A stretch of DNA of 64,000 nt. It comes from Methanothrix harundinacea (GTDB lineage: Archaea > Halobacteriota > Methanosarcinia > Methanotrichales > Methanotrichaceae). Shown here piece after piece: positions 15,752 through 23,719 of the stretch. Numbering within the stretch: position 1 is the first letter of the stretch; each line of letters begins with the position of its first letter. The DNA lies in assembly GCA_002506535.1 (NCBI GenBank), contig DAXT01000001.1, positions 61,660 through 125,659 on the forward strand, read 5' to 3'. The notes beneath the pieces are model-generated. The model was not told the DNA's origin and searched no databases. It was given only the letters and a program-made list of their open reading frames with translations. Made by a program: the position numbers and the translations under genes.

Positions 15752-16843
15752 ATGATCGGCGTCTTAGGGTTGGAAGACGGCACCAGGGTCGAAGGGGTGG
15801 GCTTCGGCGCCCCCAGCGTCGTCTCTGGGGAGCTGGTCTTCGTGACGGTGATGTCCGGGTACGAGGAAGCGCTCACCGATCCCTCCTACAAGGGACAGCT
15901 TCTGATGTTCACCTACCCCCTCATGGGAAACTACGGGGTGAGCGGCGACAACTTCCAGTCGGACCGGATCGGCCCGACGGCGATGGTCTGTCGGGAGGTC
16001 TGGGATAGGCCCCTCCACCACCGGTCAACGAGGACGATATCGAATTTCCTGGAGGATGAGGGGGTCCCCGGAGTCTCTGGATTGGATACGAGGATGCTCA
16101 CCATCAAGATCAGAAGCCAGGGGGCGATGAGGGCCACCCTCGCCGTCGGGGAGACGGCGGACGTCTCCGCCGAAGACGTCGTAGGCCTGGCAAGAGATCA
16201 GCCGGAGATCTCAACCCTGGACCTGATCTCCGCCGTCTCCTGCCGCCAGCCCTACCGGATCCCCGGCGAGGGTCCAAAGGTGGTGATGATCGACCTCGGG
16301 ATAAAGAGAAGCATCCTCGATTCCATGGCATGCCTTGGGTTCGATATAGTCGTCGTCCCCTCGCAGACGAGTCCGTCGCAGATCGAGGGTTACGAGCCGG
16401 ACGCCCTCTTCATATCCAACGGCCCCGGCGACCCCCAGCAGGCGGCGGGGGCGATCGAGGCGGTGAAGCACTTTGCAGGAGAGAAGCCGGTCTATGGGAT
16501 ATGCCTGGGCCTCCAGGTGATCTGCCTCGCCCTGGGGGCGGAGACCTACAAGCTGAAGTTCGGCCACCACGGCGGAAACCAGCCGGTCAAAGACCTCGCC
16601 AGCGGCGTCGTCCGCATCACGTCCCAGAACCACAACTTCGCCCTGCGCCCCCAGTCGGCGGAGGGGACGGGGATCAAGATCACCCAGGTCAACGCCAACG
16701 ACGGGACGGTCGAGGGGATCAGGAACGACTACCTGGGGATGGAGGCGGTCCAGTACCACCCCGAGGCGAGCCCCGGCCCCCTCTGCACGAAGGAGAGGTT
16801 CTTCGCGTCGGTCGCAAAAGAGATCGAAGGGAGGAGGAGGTGA
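15752..16843 (+). CDS. carA: Carbamoyl-phosphate synthase small (glutaminase) subunit
   Basis: CarA hydrolyses glutamine and passes ammonia to CarB, for pyrimidine and arginine synthesis. From the ATG at 15752 it is 363 aa. The N-terminal domain starts MIGVLGLEDGT. The class I amidotransferase domain has the nucleophile block YGICLGLQVICLALG, whose Cys is the attacking residue, and the His-Glu pair in EAVQYHPEASPGP. The start is preceded by CCACC and GGTGG arms (15726-15747) that could fold over the ribosome-binding site. carB begins 6 bases downstream, so the genes form one operon. Confidence 0.96.
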   Translation: MIGVLGLEDGTRVEGVGFGAPSVVSGELVFVTVMSGYEEALTDPSYKGQLLMFTYPLMGNYGVSGDNFQSDRIGPTAMVCREVWDRPLHHRSTRTISNFLEDEGVPGVSGLDTRMLTIKIRSQGAMRATLAVGETADVSAEDVVGLARDQPEISTLDLISAVSCRQPYRIPGEGPKVVMIDLGIKRSILDSMACLGFDIVVVPSQTSPSQIEGYEPDALFISNGPGDPQQAAGAIEAVKHFAGEKPVYGICLGLQVICLALGAETYKLKFGHHGGNQPVKDLASGVVRITSQNHNFALRPQSAEGTGIKITQVNANDGTVEGIRNDYLGMEAVQYHPEASPGPLCTKERFFASVAKEIEGRRR

Positions 16844-16849
16844 TCGGAG

Positions 16850-19800
16850 TTGCCGAAGAGATCTGATATCAAGAAGGTTCTCCTCATAGGGTCGGGGCCT
16901 ATCCAGATCGGCCAGGCGGCGGAGTTCGACTTCTCGGGGTCCCAGGCCTGCAAGTCCCTCCGGGAGGAGGGGGTGGAGGTCGTCCTCGTCAACTCCAACC
17001 CCGCCACCATCATGACCGACCCGGAGATGGCGGAGAGGATCTACATCGAGCCGCTCGTCCCCGAGGTCGTCGCCAAGATCATCGAGAAGGAGAGGCCCGA
17101 CGGGATCATCGCCGGGATCGGGGGCCAGACCGGCCTGAACATAACGAGCGAGCTCGCCGAGGGAGGGGTCCTGGAGAAGTTCAACGTCGAGGTCCTGGGG
17201 ACCTCCGTCGACGCCATCCGGGAGACCGAAGACCGCGACCTCTTCAAGAGCGCCATGATCAGGATAGGCGAGCCTGTCCCCAGGAGCCGGGCCGTCGAGA
17301 CGATGGAGGAGGCCGAGGAGGCGCTGGCGGAGCTGGGCCTTCCCCTCATCATCAGGCCCGCCTACACCCTCGGCGGCTCCGGCGGAGGCGCCGCCGAGAC
17401 GGAGGAGGAGTACTACCGGATCGTCGATATGGGGATGAAGAGGTCCCGGATCCACCAGGTCCTCGTCGAGGAGAGCCTCGTCGGCTGGACGGAGCTGGAG
17501 TACGAGGTGATGCGGGACGGAAATGACACCTGCATCACCATCTGCAACATGGAGAACATGGACCCCATGGGGATCCACACCGGCGAATCCATAGTCGTCA
17601 CCCCCATCCAGACACTATCAGACCAGGAGGTCCAGACCCTCAGGACCGCGGCCATAAACATCATCCGGGCCCTCAAGATCGAGGGGGGGTGCAACATCCA
17701 GTTCGCCGCCAAGGACGGCGATTACAGAGTGATCGAGGTGAACCCCAGAGTCTCCAGAAGCTCCGCCCTCGCCTCCAAGGCGACAGGCTACCCCATCGCC
17801 CGGGTCACCGCCAAGATCGCCATCGGGATGACCCTCGACGAGATCGGAAACGACGTCACCGGGGAGACCCCCGCCTCCTTCGAGCCGGCGGTCGACTACG
17901 TCGTCATGAAGATCCCCCGGTGGCCCTTCGACAAGTTCGTCAAAGCCGACAAGACCCTCACCACCGCCATGAAGTCGACGGGAGAGGTGATGGCCATCGG
18001 GAGGAGCTACGAGGAGGCGCTGATGAAGGCGGTCCGGTCCCTGGAGATCGATATGGACCTGGGCTACGCCGGCAAGTACGAGCCCTGGACCGACGAGGAG
18101 GTCAGAAGCCTCCTCTCGACCCCGACGGACGAGAGGCTCTTCGCCATCTACCAGGCGCTCCGGCGGGGGATATCCGTCGAGGAGATAGCGGATCTGACAA
18201 AAATCCACCCCTACTTCATCTGGAGGATCGAGAACGTCATCGCCATGGAAGACGAGGTCCGAGACCGCTTCTCCGTCCCGATTTTGAGGAAAGCAAAGAG
18301 GATGGGGTTCTCCGACGACCGGATCGCCAGGATCCTCGGGAAGGAGAGGGCGGAGATCGCCGATCTGCGGATCGAGAACGGGATCGTTCCCACCTACAAG
18401 ATGGTCGACACCTGCGCCGCGGAGTTCGCAGCCAAGACCCCCTACTACTACTCCTCTTATGAGGATGAGTGCGAGCTAGCCCCAACGGACGAGAAGAAGG
18501 TCCTGATCATAGGCTCCGGCCCCATCAGGATCGGCCAGGGGATCGAGTTCGACTACTCCACCGTCCACGCCGTCATGGCCCTCCGGGAGCTGGGAATCGA
18601 GGCCCATATCGCCAACAACAACCCCGAGACCGTCTCCACCGACTACGACACCTCAGATAAGCTCTTCTTCGAGCCCCTGACCCTCGAGGACGTCATGAAC
18701 ATCATCGAGAAGGAGAGACACTTTGGCGTGATGGTCCAGTTCGGAGGCCAGACGGCGATGAACCTTGCAATCCCCCTGGAGAGGGAGATCGCAAGACGGG
18801 GGCTAGATACCAAGATCCTGGGGACGAGCCCCGAGAAGATCGACGTCGCCGAGGACCGGGAGAGGTTCAACCTCGCCCTCCAAAAGATGGGGATACCCCA
18901 GCCGGAGGCCGGTTACGCCACTAGCCCGCAGGAGGCGAAGGCGGAGGCGCGGCGGATCGGCTACCCGGTCCTAGTGAGGCCCAGCTACGTCCTCGGCGGC
19001 AGGGCCATGGAGATCGTCTACGACGAGAAGGAATTGGAGGTCTACATGAGGGAGGCGGTGAGGGTATCGCCGCAGCACCCCATCCTCATCGACGACTTCC
19101 TTCAGAACGCCGTGGAGATCGACGTCGACGCCGTCTGCGACGGCCGGGACGTCCTCATCGGGGCGATCATGGAGCATATCGAGGAGGCTGGGATCCACTC
19201 CGGGGACAGCGCCTGCATCATCCCTCCCCAGACGATACCTGCGGCCGTTCAGGAGACCGTCCGGGAGTACGTCAAAAAGATCGCCCTCGCCCTGGAGGTG
19301 AAGGGGATCCTCAACATCCAGATGGCCTACAAGGACGGGATCGTCTACGTCCTGGAGGCAAACCCCCGGTCTTCCAGGACGATCCCCTTCGTATCGAAGA
19401 CGGTGGGGATCCCCCTGGCCAAGATCGCCGCCTCCGTCATGGCAGGAAAGACCCTGGCAGAGCTGGGGTACACCCGCGAGCCGAAGATCCCCTACGTCTC
19501 GGTGAAGGAGGTCCTCCTCCCCTTCGAGAAGCTTCCCGGAGCCGACACCCTCCTGGGGCCGGAGATGAGGTCGACGGGGGAGGTGATGGGGATCGACCGC
19601 GTCCCCGGCCTCGCCTTCTTCAAGGCGGAGCTCTCCGCCGACAACCCCCTCCCGACGGAAGGGGTGGTCTTCATCTCGGTGAAGGACGAGGACAAAGGCG
19701 CCATCGCCGAGGTGGCGAGGAGGCTCACAGAATCCGACCTCTCGATCATCGCCACCGAGGGGACGGCCGAGTTCCTCGCCAGGATGGGGGTCGCCGTCGA

Positions 19801-20062
19801 GAGGGTCGAGAAGATCTACGCCGGAAGCCCCAACGTCCTCGACTACATGAAGCGGGGGGAGGTGAGCCTCATCATCAACACCCCGACGACGAAGCAGTCG
19901 GTGAGGGACGGCTTCCAGATCCGGCGTAACGCCGTCGACTACCACGTCCCCTACATAACGACGGTCCAGGCGGCCCGGGCCGCGGCCCAGGCGATCGAGA
20001 TCGCCAAGTCCGGCGAGATCACCATCAAGCCCCTCAACGAGTACCATCAGGAAGTACGGTGA
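16850..20062 (+). CDS. carB: Carbamoyl-phosphate synthase large subunit
   Basis: CarB makes carbamoyl phosphate from bicarbonate, ammonia and two ATP. At 1070 aa it is the full unsplit form; some methanogens have split carB. Two homologous halves each carry the opening motif (LLIGSGPIQIGQAAEFDFSG; IIGSGPIRIGQGIEFDYS) and an ATP-grasp domain. The C-terminal MGS-like domain (~935-1070) includes FISVKDEDK, ATEGTAEFL and the TPTTKQSVRDGFQIRR loop. The start is a TTG at 16850, with GGAGG followed by TGATCGGAG in front. Large reverse-strand ORFs within it are GC-driven shadows. Confidence 0.97.
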   Translation: MPKRSDIKKVLLIGSGPIQIGQAAEFDFSGSQACKSLREEGVEVVLVNSNPATIMTDPEMAERIYIEPLVPEVVAKIIEKERPDGIIAGIGGQTGLNITSELAEGGVLEKFNVEVLGTSVDAIRETEDRDLFKSAMIRIGEPVPRSRAVETMEEAEEALAELGLPLIIRPAYTLGGSGGGAAETEEEYYRIVDMGMKRSRIHQVLVEESLVGWTELEYEVMRDGNDTCITICNMENMDPMGIHTGESIVVTPIQTLSDQEVQTLRTAAINIIRALKIEGGCNIQFAAKDGDYRVIEVNPRVSRSSALASKATGYPIARVTAKIAIGMTLDEIGNDVTGETPASFEPAVDYVVMKIPRWPFDKFVKADKTLTTAMKSTGEVMAIGRSYEEALMKAVRSLEIDMDLGYAGKYEPWTDEEVRSLLSTPTDERLFAIYQALRRGISVEEIADLTKIHPYFIWRIENVIAMEDEVRDRFSVPILRKAKRMGFSDDRIARILGKERAEIADLRIENGIVPTYKMVDTCAAEFAAKTPYYYSSYEDECELAPTDEKKVLIIGSGPIRIGQGIEFDYSTVHAVMALRELGIEAHIANNNPETVSTDYDTSDKLFFEPLTLEDVMNIIEKERHFGVMVQFGGQTAMNLAIPLEREIARRGLDTKILGTSPEKIDVAEDRERFNLALQKMGIPQPEAGYATSPQEAKAEARRIGYPVLVRPSYVLGGRAMEIVYDEKELEVYMREAVRVSPQHPILIDDFLQNAVEIDVDAVCDGRDVLIGAIMEHIEEAGIHSGDSACIIPPQTIPAAVQETVREYVKKIALALEVKGILNIQMAYKDGIVYVLEANPRSSRTIPFVSKTVGIPLAKIAASVMAGKTLAELGYTREPKIPYVSVKEVLLPFEKLPGADTLLGPEMRSTGEVMGIDRVPGLAFFKAELSADNPLPTEGVVFISVKDEDKGAIAEVARRLTESDLSIIATEGTAEFLARMGVAVERVEKIYAGSPNVLDYMKRGEVSLIINTPTTKQSVRDGFQIRRNAVDYHVPYITTVQAARAAAQAIEIAKSGEITIKPLNEYHQEVR

Positions 20063-20304
20063 GAAGGATCTGGGCCGGCAGATTCAGGGATTGAAAAGGA
20101 GAAGAGGGACGGCGAGAGAAGAGACGGGGATGGAGGAGGGGCGGGGATTGAGGAGGAGAGGCGCAAAGATGGGCAGCGGGGTGGCGGCAACAGGTGCCGG
20201 GGGCCGCGAAGCCCACCGGATCCCGTCCCGGCGCCCTCCCTCAACCTCGCCTCAGACCGAAGGGTTTATCTTCAAAAAGCCCAGTGGGAGCATCCGTCGT
20301 TTGT
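20063..20304. other. Intergenic, purine-rich; tRNA promoter
   Basis: 242 bp without a supported gene. From about 20090 to 20180 the + strand is nearly all purine (AGGAGAAGAGGGACGGCGAG and on). A TATA-like GGGTTTATCTTC at 20262-20273 probably drives the tRNA pair. Confidence 0.4.
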
Positions 20305-20378
20305 GGGCTCGTGGTCTAGCTGGTTATGACATCGCCTTGACATGGCGGGGATCATGCGTTCGAATCGCATCGAGCCCA
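20305..20378 (+). tRNA. tRNA-Val (GAC)
   Basis: A 74-nt cloverleaf. The acceptor GGGCTCG pairs with CGAGCCC, the anticodon loop TTGACAT gives GAC, and the T arm is ATGCG-TTCGAAT-CGCAT. The discriminator is A and CCA is not encoded. No intron. The next tRNA begins 8 bases downstream, so both are probably on one transcript. Confidence 0.95.
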
Positions 20379-20386
20379 CCTAACTC

Positions 20387-20460
20387 GCCCAGGTAGCTCA
20401 GTCCGGGAGAGCGTCAGACTGAAGATCTGAATGTCCCCGGTTCGAATCCGGGTCTGGGCA
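20387..20460 (+). tRNA. tRNA-Phe (GAA)
   Basis: A 74-nt cloverleaf. The acceptor GCCCAGG pairs with TCTGGGC including a G-T pair, the anticodon loop CTGAAGA gives GAA, and the T arm is CCCGG-TTCGAAT-CCGGG. The discriminator is A and CCA is not encoded. A T-rich stretch (CTAATTTTCTTTC) follows directly and may terminate the transcript. Confidence 0.95.
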
Positions 20461-20640
20461 CTAATTTTCTTTCTGCATAATCCCCCAGCAGATCCTCTCT
20501 TTATCGTCGCGTCCGGGATATGCGGTTCCAGCGACTCCATCTATCTAGGAGGTCCGATCTACGAAATCTGTGAGGATCCCCCTATAATTTTCTTGGAGGA
20601 AAGAAATGATTATATAGGTTCAGTATAAAAATGTTTGAGC

Positions 20641-20778
20641 ATGGCGCGAAAACCCAAAGCAGATTTGGATCCTGTCGAAGAGGCGGCCGGAGAAGGGGCC
20701 GAGAAGGGGAAGAAGGGAAAGAAGGGGAAGACTGACGGCGAACCGAGAGCGTCGAAGGTTGTGGTCGTCAAGAGGTGA
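20641..20778 (+). CDS. Small Lys/Glu-rich hypothetical protein (45 aa)
   Basis: An ATG at 20641 opens 45 codons ending in TGA at 20776-20778. The product starts MARKPKADLDPVEEAAGEG, has a lysine/glycine middle (KGKKGKKGK), and ends SKVVVVKR. A TATA element (TATATAGG, 20611-20618) about 25-30 bases before the ATG would give a leaderless message. It has no recognisable domain and low complexity. It could bind nucleic acid, but that is a guess from charge only. Confidence 0.45.
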   Translation: MARKPKADLDPVEEAAGEGAEKGKKGKKGKTDGEPRASKVVVVKR

Positions 20779-21025
20779 GGGTGGCCGATGGATCAAGACC
20801 ACGGATCAGATGGGATCCGGGATCAGGGCGCCCAGGGGTGCAAGAGGCGCGAGATATAATGCCGCAAAGCGGCAGGTTATGATCCTGGCAGGAGAGATCG
20901 CAGAATTTCTGGTGGAGAGGAGGGTGCTTTTCGCCGGTCTGGCGGTCTGGCGCTAGCCATCGTTGATCAACAAAACCGGAAGACTTTTCGCCTTTGATGG
21001 CAAAGGGGATAGGCGGTGATCTCGG

Positions 21026-21121
21026 ATGGCGTTGCATAAGAAGATCCTCAAGGTGCTGGCTCTGATCGGGATAAGCAAAATTATCGGGCTCATTAAAAAG
21101 AGGTATAAGCGCCGCCGCTGA
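21026..21121 (+). CDS. Small basic amphipathic peptide (31 aa)
   Basis: ATG at 21026 and TGA at 21119-21121 encode a 31-residue peptide: a basic start MALHKKILK, a hydrophobic stretch VLALIGISKIIGLI, and a very basic end KKRYKRRR. GGTGAT, 8 bases before the ATG, is an adequate ribosome-binding site. The build is that of a membrane-active or membrane-anchored micropeptide. No family is recognised and it may be untranslated. Confidence 0.4.
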   Translation: MALHKKILKVLALIGISKIIGLIKKRYKRRR

Positions 21122-21286
21122 CCCTCCGACCTTACTCCGGCCTTATCTTCTCCGGCCTTCCTCCTGCCGTCCATGGGACAAGACCGATAAATTTTTCACA
21201 GCCCTTGACAGCCTCTCCTAGGCAGAGGAAGGTGAGGAGGGCATAGAAGATGATTCTGAAACTGATTTTGCGGACGGTGGCCGGCG

Positions 21287-21943
21287 ATGGCGAGGATCGA
21301 TGACCTATTGCAGGATCTGAAGAGCGGCGATCTCCGTGCCCGCACGATGGCGGCTTACGTCCTCGGCAGGATCGGCGACCCCGTCGCTACAGAGCCCCTC
21401 ATAGAAGCCCTGAAGGACAGGGATGGGAGGGTCCGGGAGAGGGCCGTCTGGTCCCTGGGAAGGATAGGAGACCCGAGGGCGACTGAGCCGCTCATCGGTG
21501 CCCTGAAGGACGATGACTGGCGGGTCCGGGCGAGGGCGGCCTCTTCCCTCGGCAGGATCGGCGACCCGGGGGCGGCCGGTCATCTGATGGAGGCCCTCGT
21601 CGACGAGAAGAGAGGTGTGAGGTGGATGGCCGTCGAGGCCCTGGGAAGGGTAGGAGACCCCGGAGCCGTCGACGATCTCATCGGCGCCCTGGGGGACGCC
21701 GTATGGTCCGTCCGGTCGAGGGCCGCCTGGTCCCTCGGGAGGATTGGCGACCCGAAGGCCGTCGATCCGCTGATCGGCGCTCTGAAGGACGATCACGCTT
21801 ATGTCCGCCGCAATGCCGTCATCGCCCTCTGCAGGATAGGGGATCTGAGAGCGAAAGCGCCCATCGCCGGGGCCCTCGACGATGTGGACAGGCTGGTCCG
21901 GGAGGCTGCTCGCGAGGCTCTGGAGAGGCTGGGGTCGGATTAG
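21287..21943 (+). CDS. HEAT-repeat (PBS-lyase type) scaffold protein
   Basis: A 218-aa protein built almost wholly of HEAT/PBS-lyase repeats of about 31 residues, with the consensus LGRIGDPxAxxPLIxALKDDD followed by VRxxAxxA. Seven repeats are readable. Repeats at DNA level are evident too. Such proteins are protein-binding scaffolds; some act as lyase-like or regulatory partners, but no catalytic residue can be pointed out. The start ATG at 21287 follows GGTGGCCGGCG, a good ribosome-binding site. No operon partner follows. Confidence 0.85.
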   Translation: MARIDDLLQDLKSGDLRARTMAAYVLGRIGDPVATEPLIEALKDRDGRVRERAVWSLGRIGDPRATEPLIGALKDDDWRVRARAASSLGRIGDPGAAGHLMEALVDEKRGVRWMAVEALGRVGDPGAVDDLIGALGDAVWSVRSRAAWSLGRIGDPKAVDPLIGALKDDHAYVRRNAVIALCRIGDLRAKAPIAGALDDVDRLVREAAREALERLGSD

Positions 21944-22004
21944 CCCCAGCCCCTCCCCCCATCTCCGGTGGGAGACGGAGATGGGGAGGGGGGCGGCGGC
22001 AGGA

Positions 22005-22034
22005 CGGGATCGGGACCGGGATCGGGACCGGGAC
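22005..22034 (+). repeat. 12-bp tandem repeat, 2.5 copies
   Basis: CGGGATCGGGAC is repeated at 22005-22016 and 22017-22028, followed by a half copy. Noncoding GC-rich sequence between the HEAT gene and the HicAB island edge. Confidence 0.7.
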
Positions 22035-22070
22035 TGCTAATTTCTTTTTAATCGCAATTCTTCGTCTGCG

Positions 22071-22135
22071 TTCCTTCTCGATCCTGAAAGACGACCCCCC
22101 CGGCGCGGCCGGGGGATCGCAAGAGGCCAGAGGGA
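22071..22135 (-). repeat. Degenerate edge fragment of the 3'-end repeat
   Basis: TCCTTCTCGATCCTGAAAGA, then a CCCCCCGGCGCGGCCGGGGG hairpin and AGAGGCCAGAGGGAGGG, matches the spacer of the 3'-end repeat units further right (for example 22896-22976), with a shortened hairpin. HicAB lies between this fragment and the next unit. Confidence 0.6.
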
Positions 22136-22172
22136 GGGTACATTTGTCCCGAATTATTGAAATTATTGACGC

Positions 22173-22391
22173 CTAAACCGAGAGCCATTCCTCTCTCTTG
22201 ATCCCTGCCTCCCGAAGGATGATAGCCAGAAGCTTGACACCGATCTTCCCGCCGTGAGGGTTTGGTATCGTGACGATGAGGTCTCCTCTGGCCATATAAG
22301 GATGCTTCGTTCCGGGATAGGGGCCCTCGAATCCGAGCTTTCGCAGCCGCCGGATCAGCTCTCTGGAAGAGACGGGCAACAGCTTAGACAA
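22173..22391 (-). CDS. hicA: HicA-type mRNA interferase toxin
   Basis: A 72-aa double-stranded-RNA-binding-like toxin: SSRELIRRLRKLGFEGPYPGT, then the catalytic histidine in KHPYMARGD and the IPNPHGGKIGVKLLAIILREAGI end block. HicA cleaves mRNAs when its antitoxin is lost. Its start overlaps the 3' end of the antitoxin gene by 8 bases, so the antitoxin is made first, as in some HicBA loci. It lies at the left end of the repeat-flanked defence island. Confidence 0.92.
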   Translation of the reverse strand: MSKLLPVSSRELIRRLRKLGFEGPYPGTKHPYMARGDLIVTIPNPHGGKIGVKLLAIILREAGIKREEWLSV

Positions 22392-22635
22392 CGGCTTCGG
22401 GCTCCGCTGATACCTCGATAGTCTTTCCGCCTATGGGGGGTATGGCCATCCCGAGCCTCAGCCGAAGGGCGATCCATCCTTCCAGAACCTCGATGAGGTT
22501 CGTCCGGCACTCCTCCACCGTCCCACCTACGGCGATGACCCCCCGAAGGCCGGGGACCGTGGCGCAGTGTTCGCCGTCTTCGATCGGCTCGTAGACAGCC
22601 CGGGCGAGGGCCGCCTGGATGTACTCTGAGAACAT
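22384..22635 (-). CDS. hicB: HicB-type antitoxin
   Basis: An 83-aa protein from the ATG at 22635 (MFSEYIQAALARAVYEPIED); a longer reading from 22710 exists but adds nothing family-like. It has the partial RNase-H-like HicB fold: CATVPGLRGVIAVGGTVEEC, then the NLIEVLEGWIALRLRLG helix. No C-terminal DNA-binding domain is fused, so autoregulation may rely on the complex. It neutralises HicA, encoded immediately downstream. The upstream flank carries the 3'-end repeat from 22720. Confidence 0.88.
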   Translation of the reverse strand: MFSEYIQAALARAVYEPIEDGEHCATVPGLRGVIAVGGTVEECRTNLIEVLEGWIALRLRLGMAIPPIGGKTIEVSAEPEAVV

Positions 22636-22719
22636 AGCCTGATCCTTCTTATGGCCCCCCGCCAATTTATACCCTTTTCCCGGCCTGGGATCGACCATCT
22701 GATCCTCCATCTCCTTTCT

Positions 22720-23191
22720 TCCTTCTCGATCCCGGAGAACGAAGGGTGGCGGGAGAGACCGTCGAGGATATATCGAGTCGTTAATATATCATTAGAAATA
22801 TACCCCATGCTGCGAAAGACCGACCGACTCACGCTCCCCACCCCGCCGATTGATGCCCTTCTACCGACCCGACATCGGCCCCCTCATCCTCCTCCTTTCC
22901 TTCTCGATCCCGAAAGACAACCGCCCGGCGCGGAAGCGCCGGGCGGCGCAGCGCCCAGGATAGGCCAGAAGGAAAGACGCCCGAAGCCAGGGCAACGCCT
23001 TCACCGGGCAGCCTCCTCCACGATGGCGACCTCCTCCTCCGAGAGGCCGTAAAGCTCGTAAACCAGGGCGTCGATCTGCCGGTCGGTGCCATCGATCTGC
23101 CGCGAGAGAAGGGTCTTCTCGTGGCCGGTCTTCGATGCGGAAAGCCGCCTGACAAAAGCGAGCATATGATCGGCGCGGACCACCATCGAAA
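22720..23191 (-). repeat. 3'-end repeat unit A
   Basis: One ~450-bp unit of the dispersed/tandem repeat. On the reverse strand it reads: promoter-like AT stretch, an ORF copying the last ~60 codons of the Type IIG gene (23001-23186), then a hairpin, CCGCCCGGCGC-GGAA-GCGCCGGGCGG (split for description, 22923-22948), then a spacer. The landmark GGTGGCGGGAGAGACCGTCG occurs at its left edge (22745) and again at 23192. Confidence 0.75.
23001..23186 (-). pseudogene. Copy of the 3' end of the Type IIG gene (intact 61-codon reading)
   Basis: An open 61-codon reading from ATG at 23186: MVVRADHMLAFVRRLSASKT, then GHEKTLLSRQIDGTDRQIDA and LVYELYGLSEEEVAIVEEAA. The last ~50 residues equal the C-terminus of the 1043-aa restriction-modification enzyme at 29230. 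It lacks all catalytic parts. It has its own ATG, an AT-rich upstream stretch and a downstream hairpin, so expression as a small helical protein is conceivable, but a remnant is the simpler view. Confidence 0.65.
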
Positions 23192-23580
23192 GGTGGCGGG
23201 AGAGACCGTCGAGGATATATCGAGTCTTTTAAATATCATTATAAATATACTCCAGGCGGCGAACGACCGCCCCGCCCGCCAGCCTCTCGCCCCCCTACCC
23301 GCCAATTTAAGCCCTTCTATCGGCCCGACATCGGCCCCCTCATCCTCCTCCTTTCCTTCCCGATCCCGACGAACGACCGCCCGGCGCGGAAGCGCCGGGC
23401 GGCGCAAGGGTAAGGATAGGCCAGAAGAGAAGACGCGTGGGGCCAGTGCGGCGCCGTCACCGGGCGACCTCCTCCACGATGACGACCTCCTCTTCCGCCA
23501 GCCCGTAAAGCTCGTAAACCAGGGAGTCGATCTGCCGGTCGGTGCCATCGATCTGCCGCGAAAGGAGGGTCATCATCCAC
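23192..23580 (-). repeat. 3'-end repeat unit B with truncated coding remnant
   Basis: A second unit. Its coding part is cut: it begins abruptly near 23577 and reads MMTLLSRQIDGTDRQID, then SLVYELYGLAEEEVVIVEEVAR to the stop at 23459. The hairpin and spacer are retained. To its right the sequence changes sharply to AT-rich DNA of the next gene, so this is a junction. 23581-23719 holds no gene. Confidence 0.7.
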
Positions 23581-23719
23581 GGCTCCATCAAAGCCAGCAA
23601 AGTAGCTAGCTGAACAAAATGGGCTCAAAAAACACAAATATTGTGATTACACATTTATGATCACAATTAGGGGAATTAATGTGATCATGAATGTGAGTTT
23701 ATATTTAGCGCACGTTTCA

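Noticed and set aside
16211..17578. 455-codon - strand ORF antisense to carA/carB
   Set aside because: Caused by high GC at third positions of carAB. The carAB reading has strong family motifs on the other strand.
18971..20047. 358-codon - strand ORF antisense to carB
   Set aside because: Same cause; a low-complexity Asp/Gly/Leu/Arg translation without any domain.
20782..20956. Short ORFs after the Lys-rich small protein
   Set aside because: Readings of 23-25 codons without ribosome-binding site or conserved pattern.
22829..23548. 239-codon and similar - strand ORFs across the 3'-end units
   Set aside because: They read through two units in the wrong frame and give repeated RSTPWFTSF-type translations of the same DNA. 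The frame of the Type IIG C-terminus is the meaningful one.
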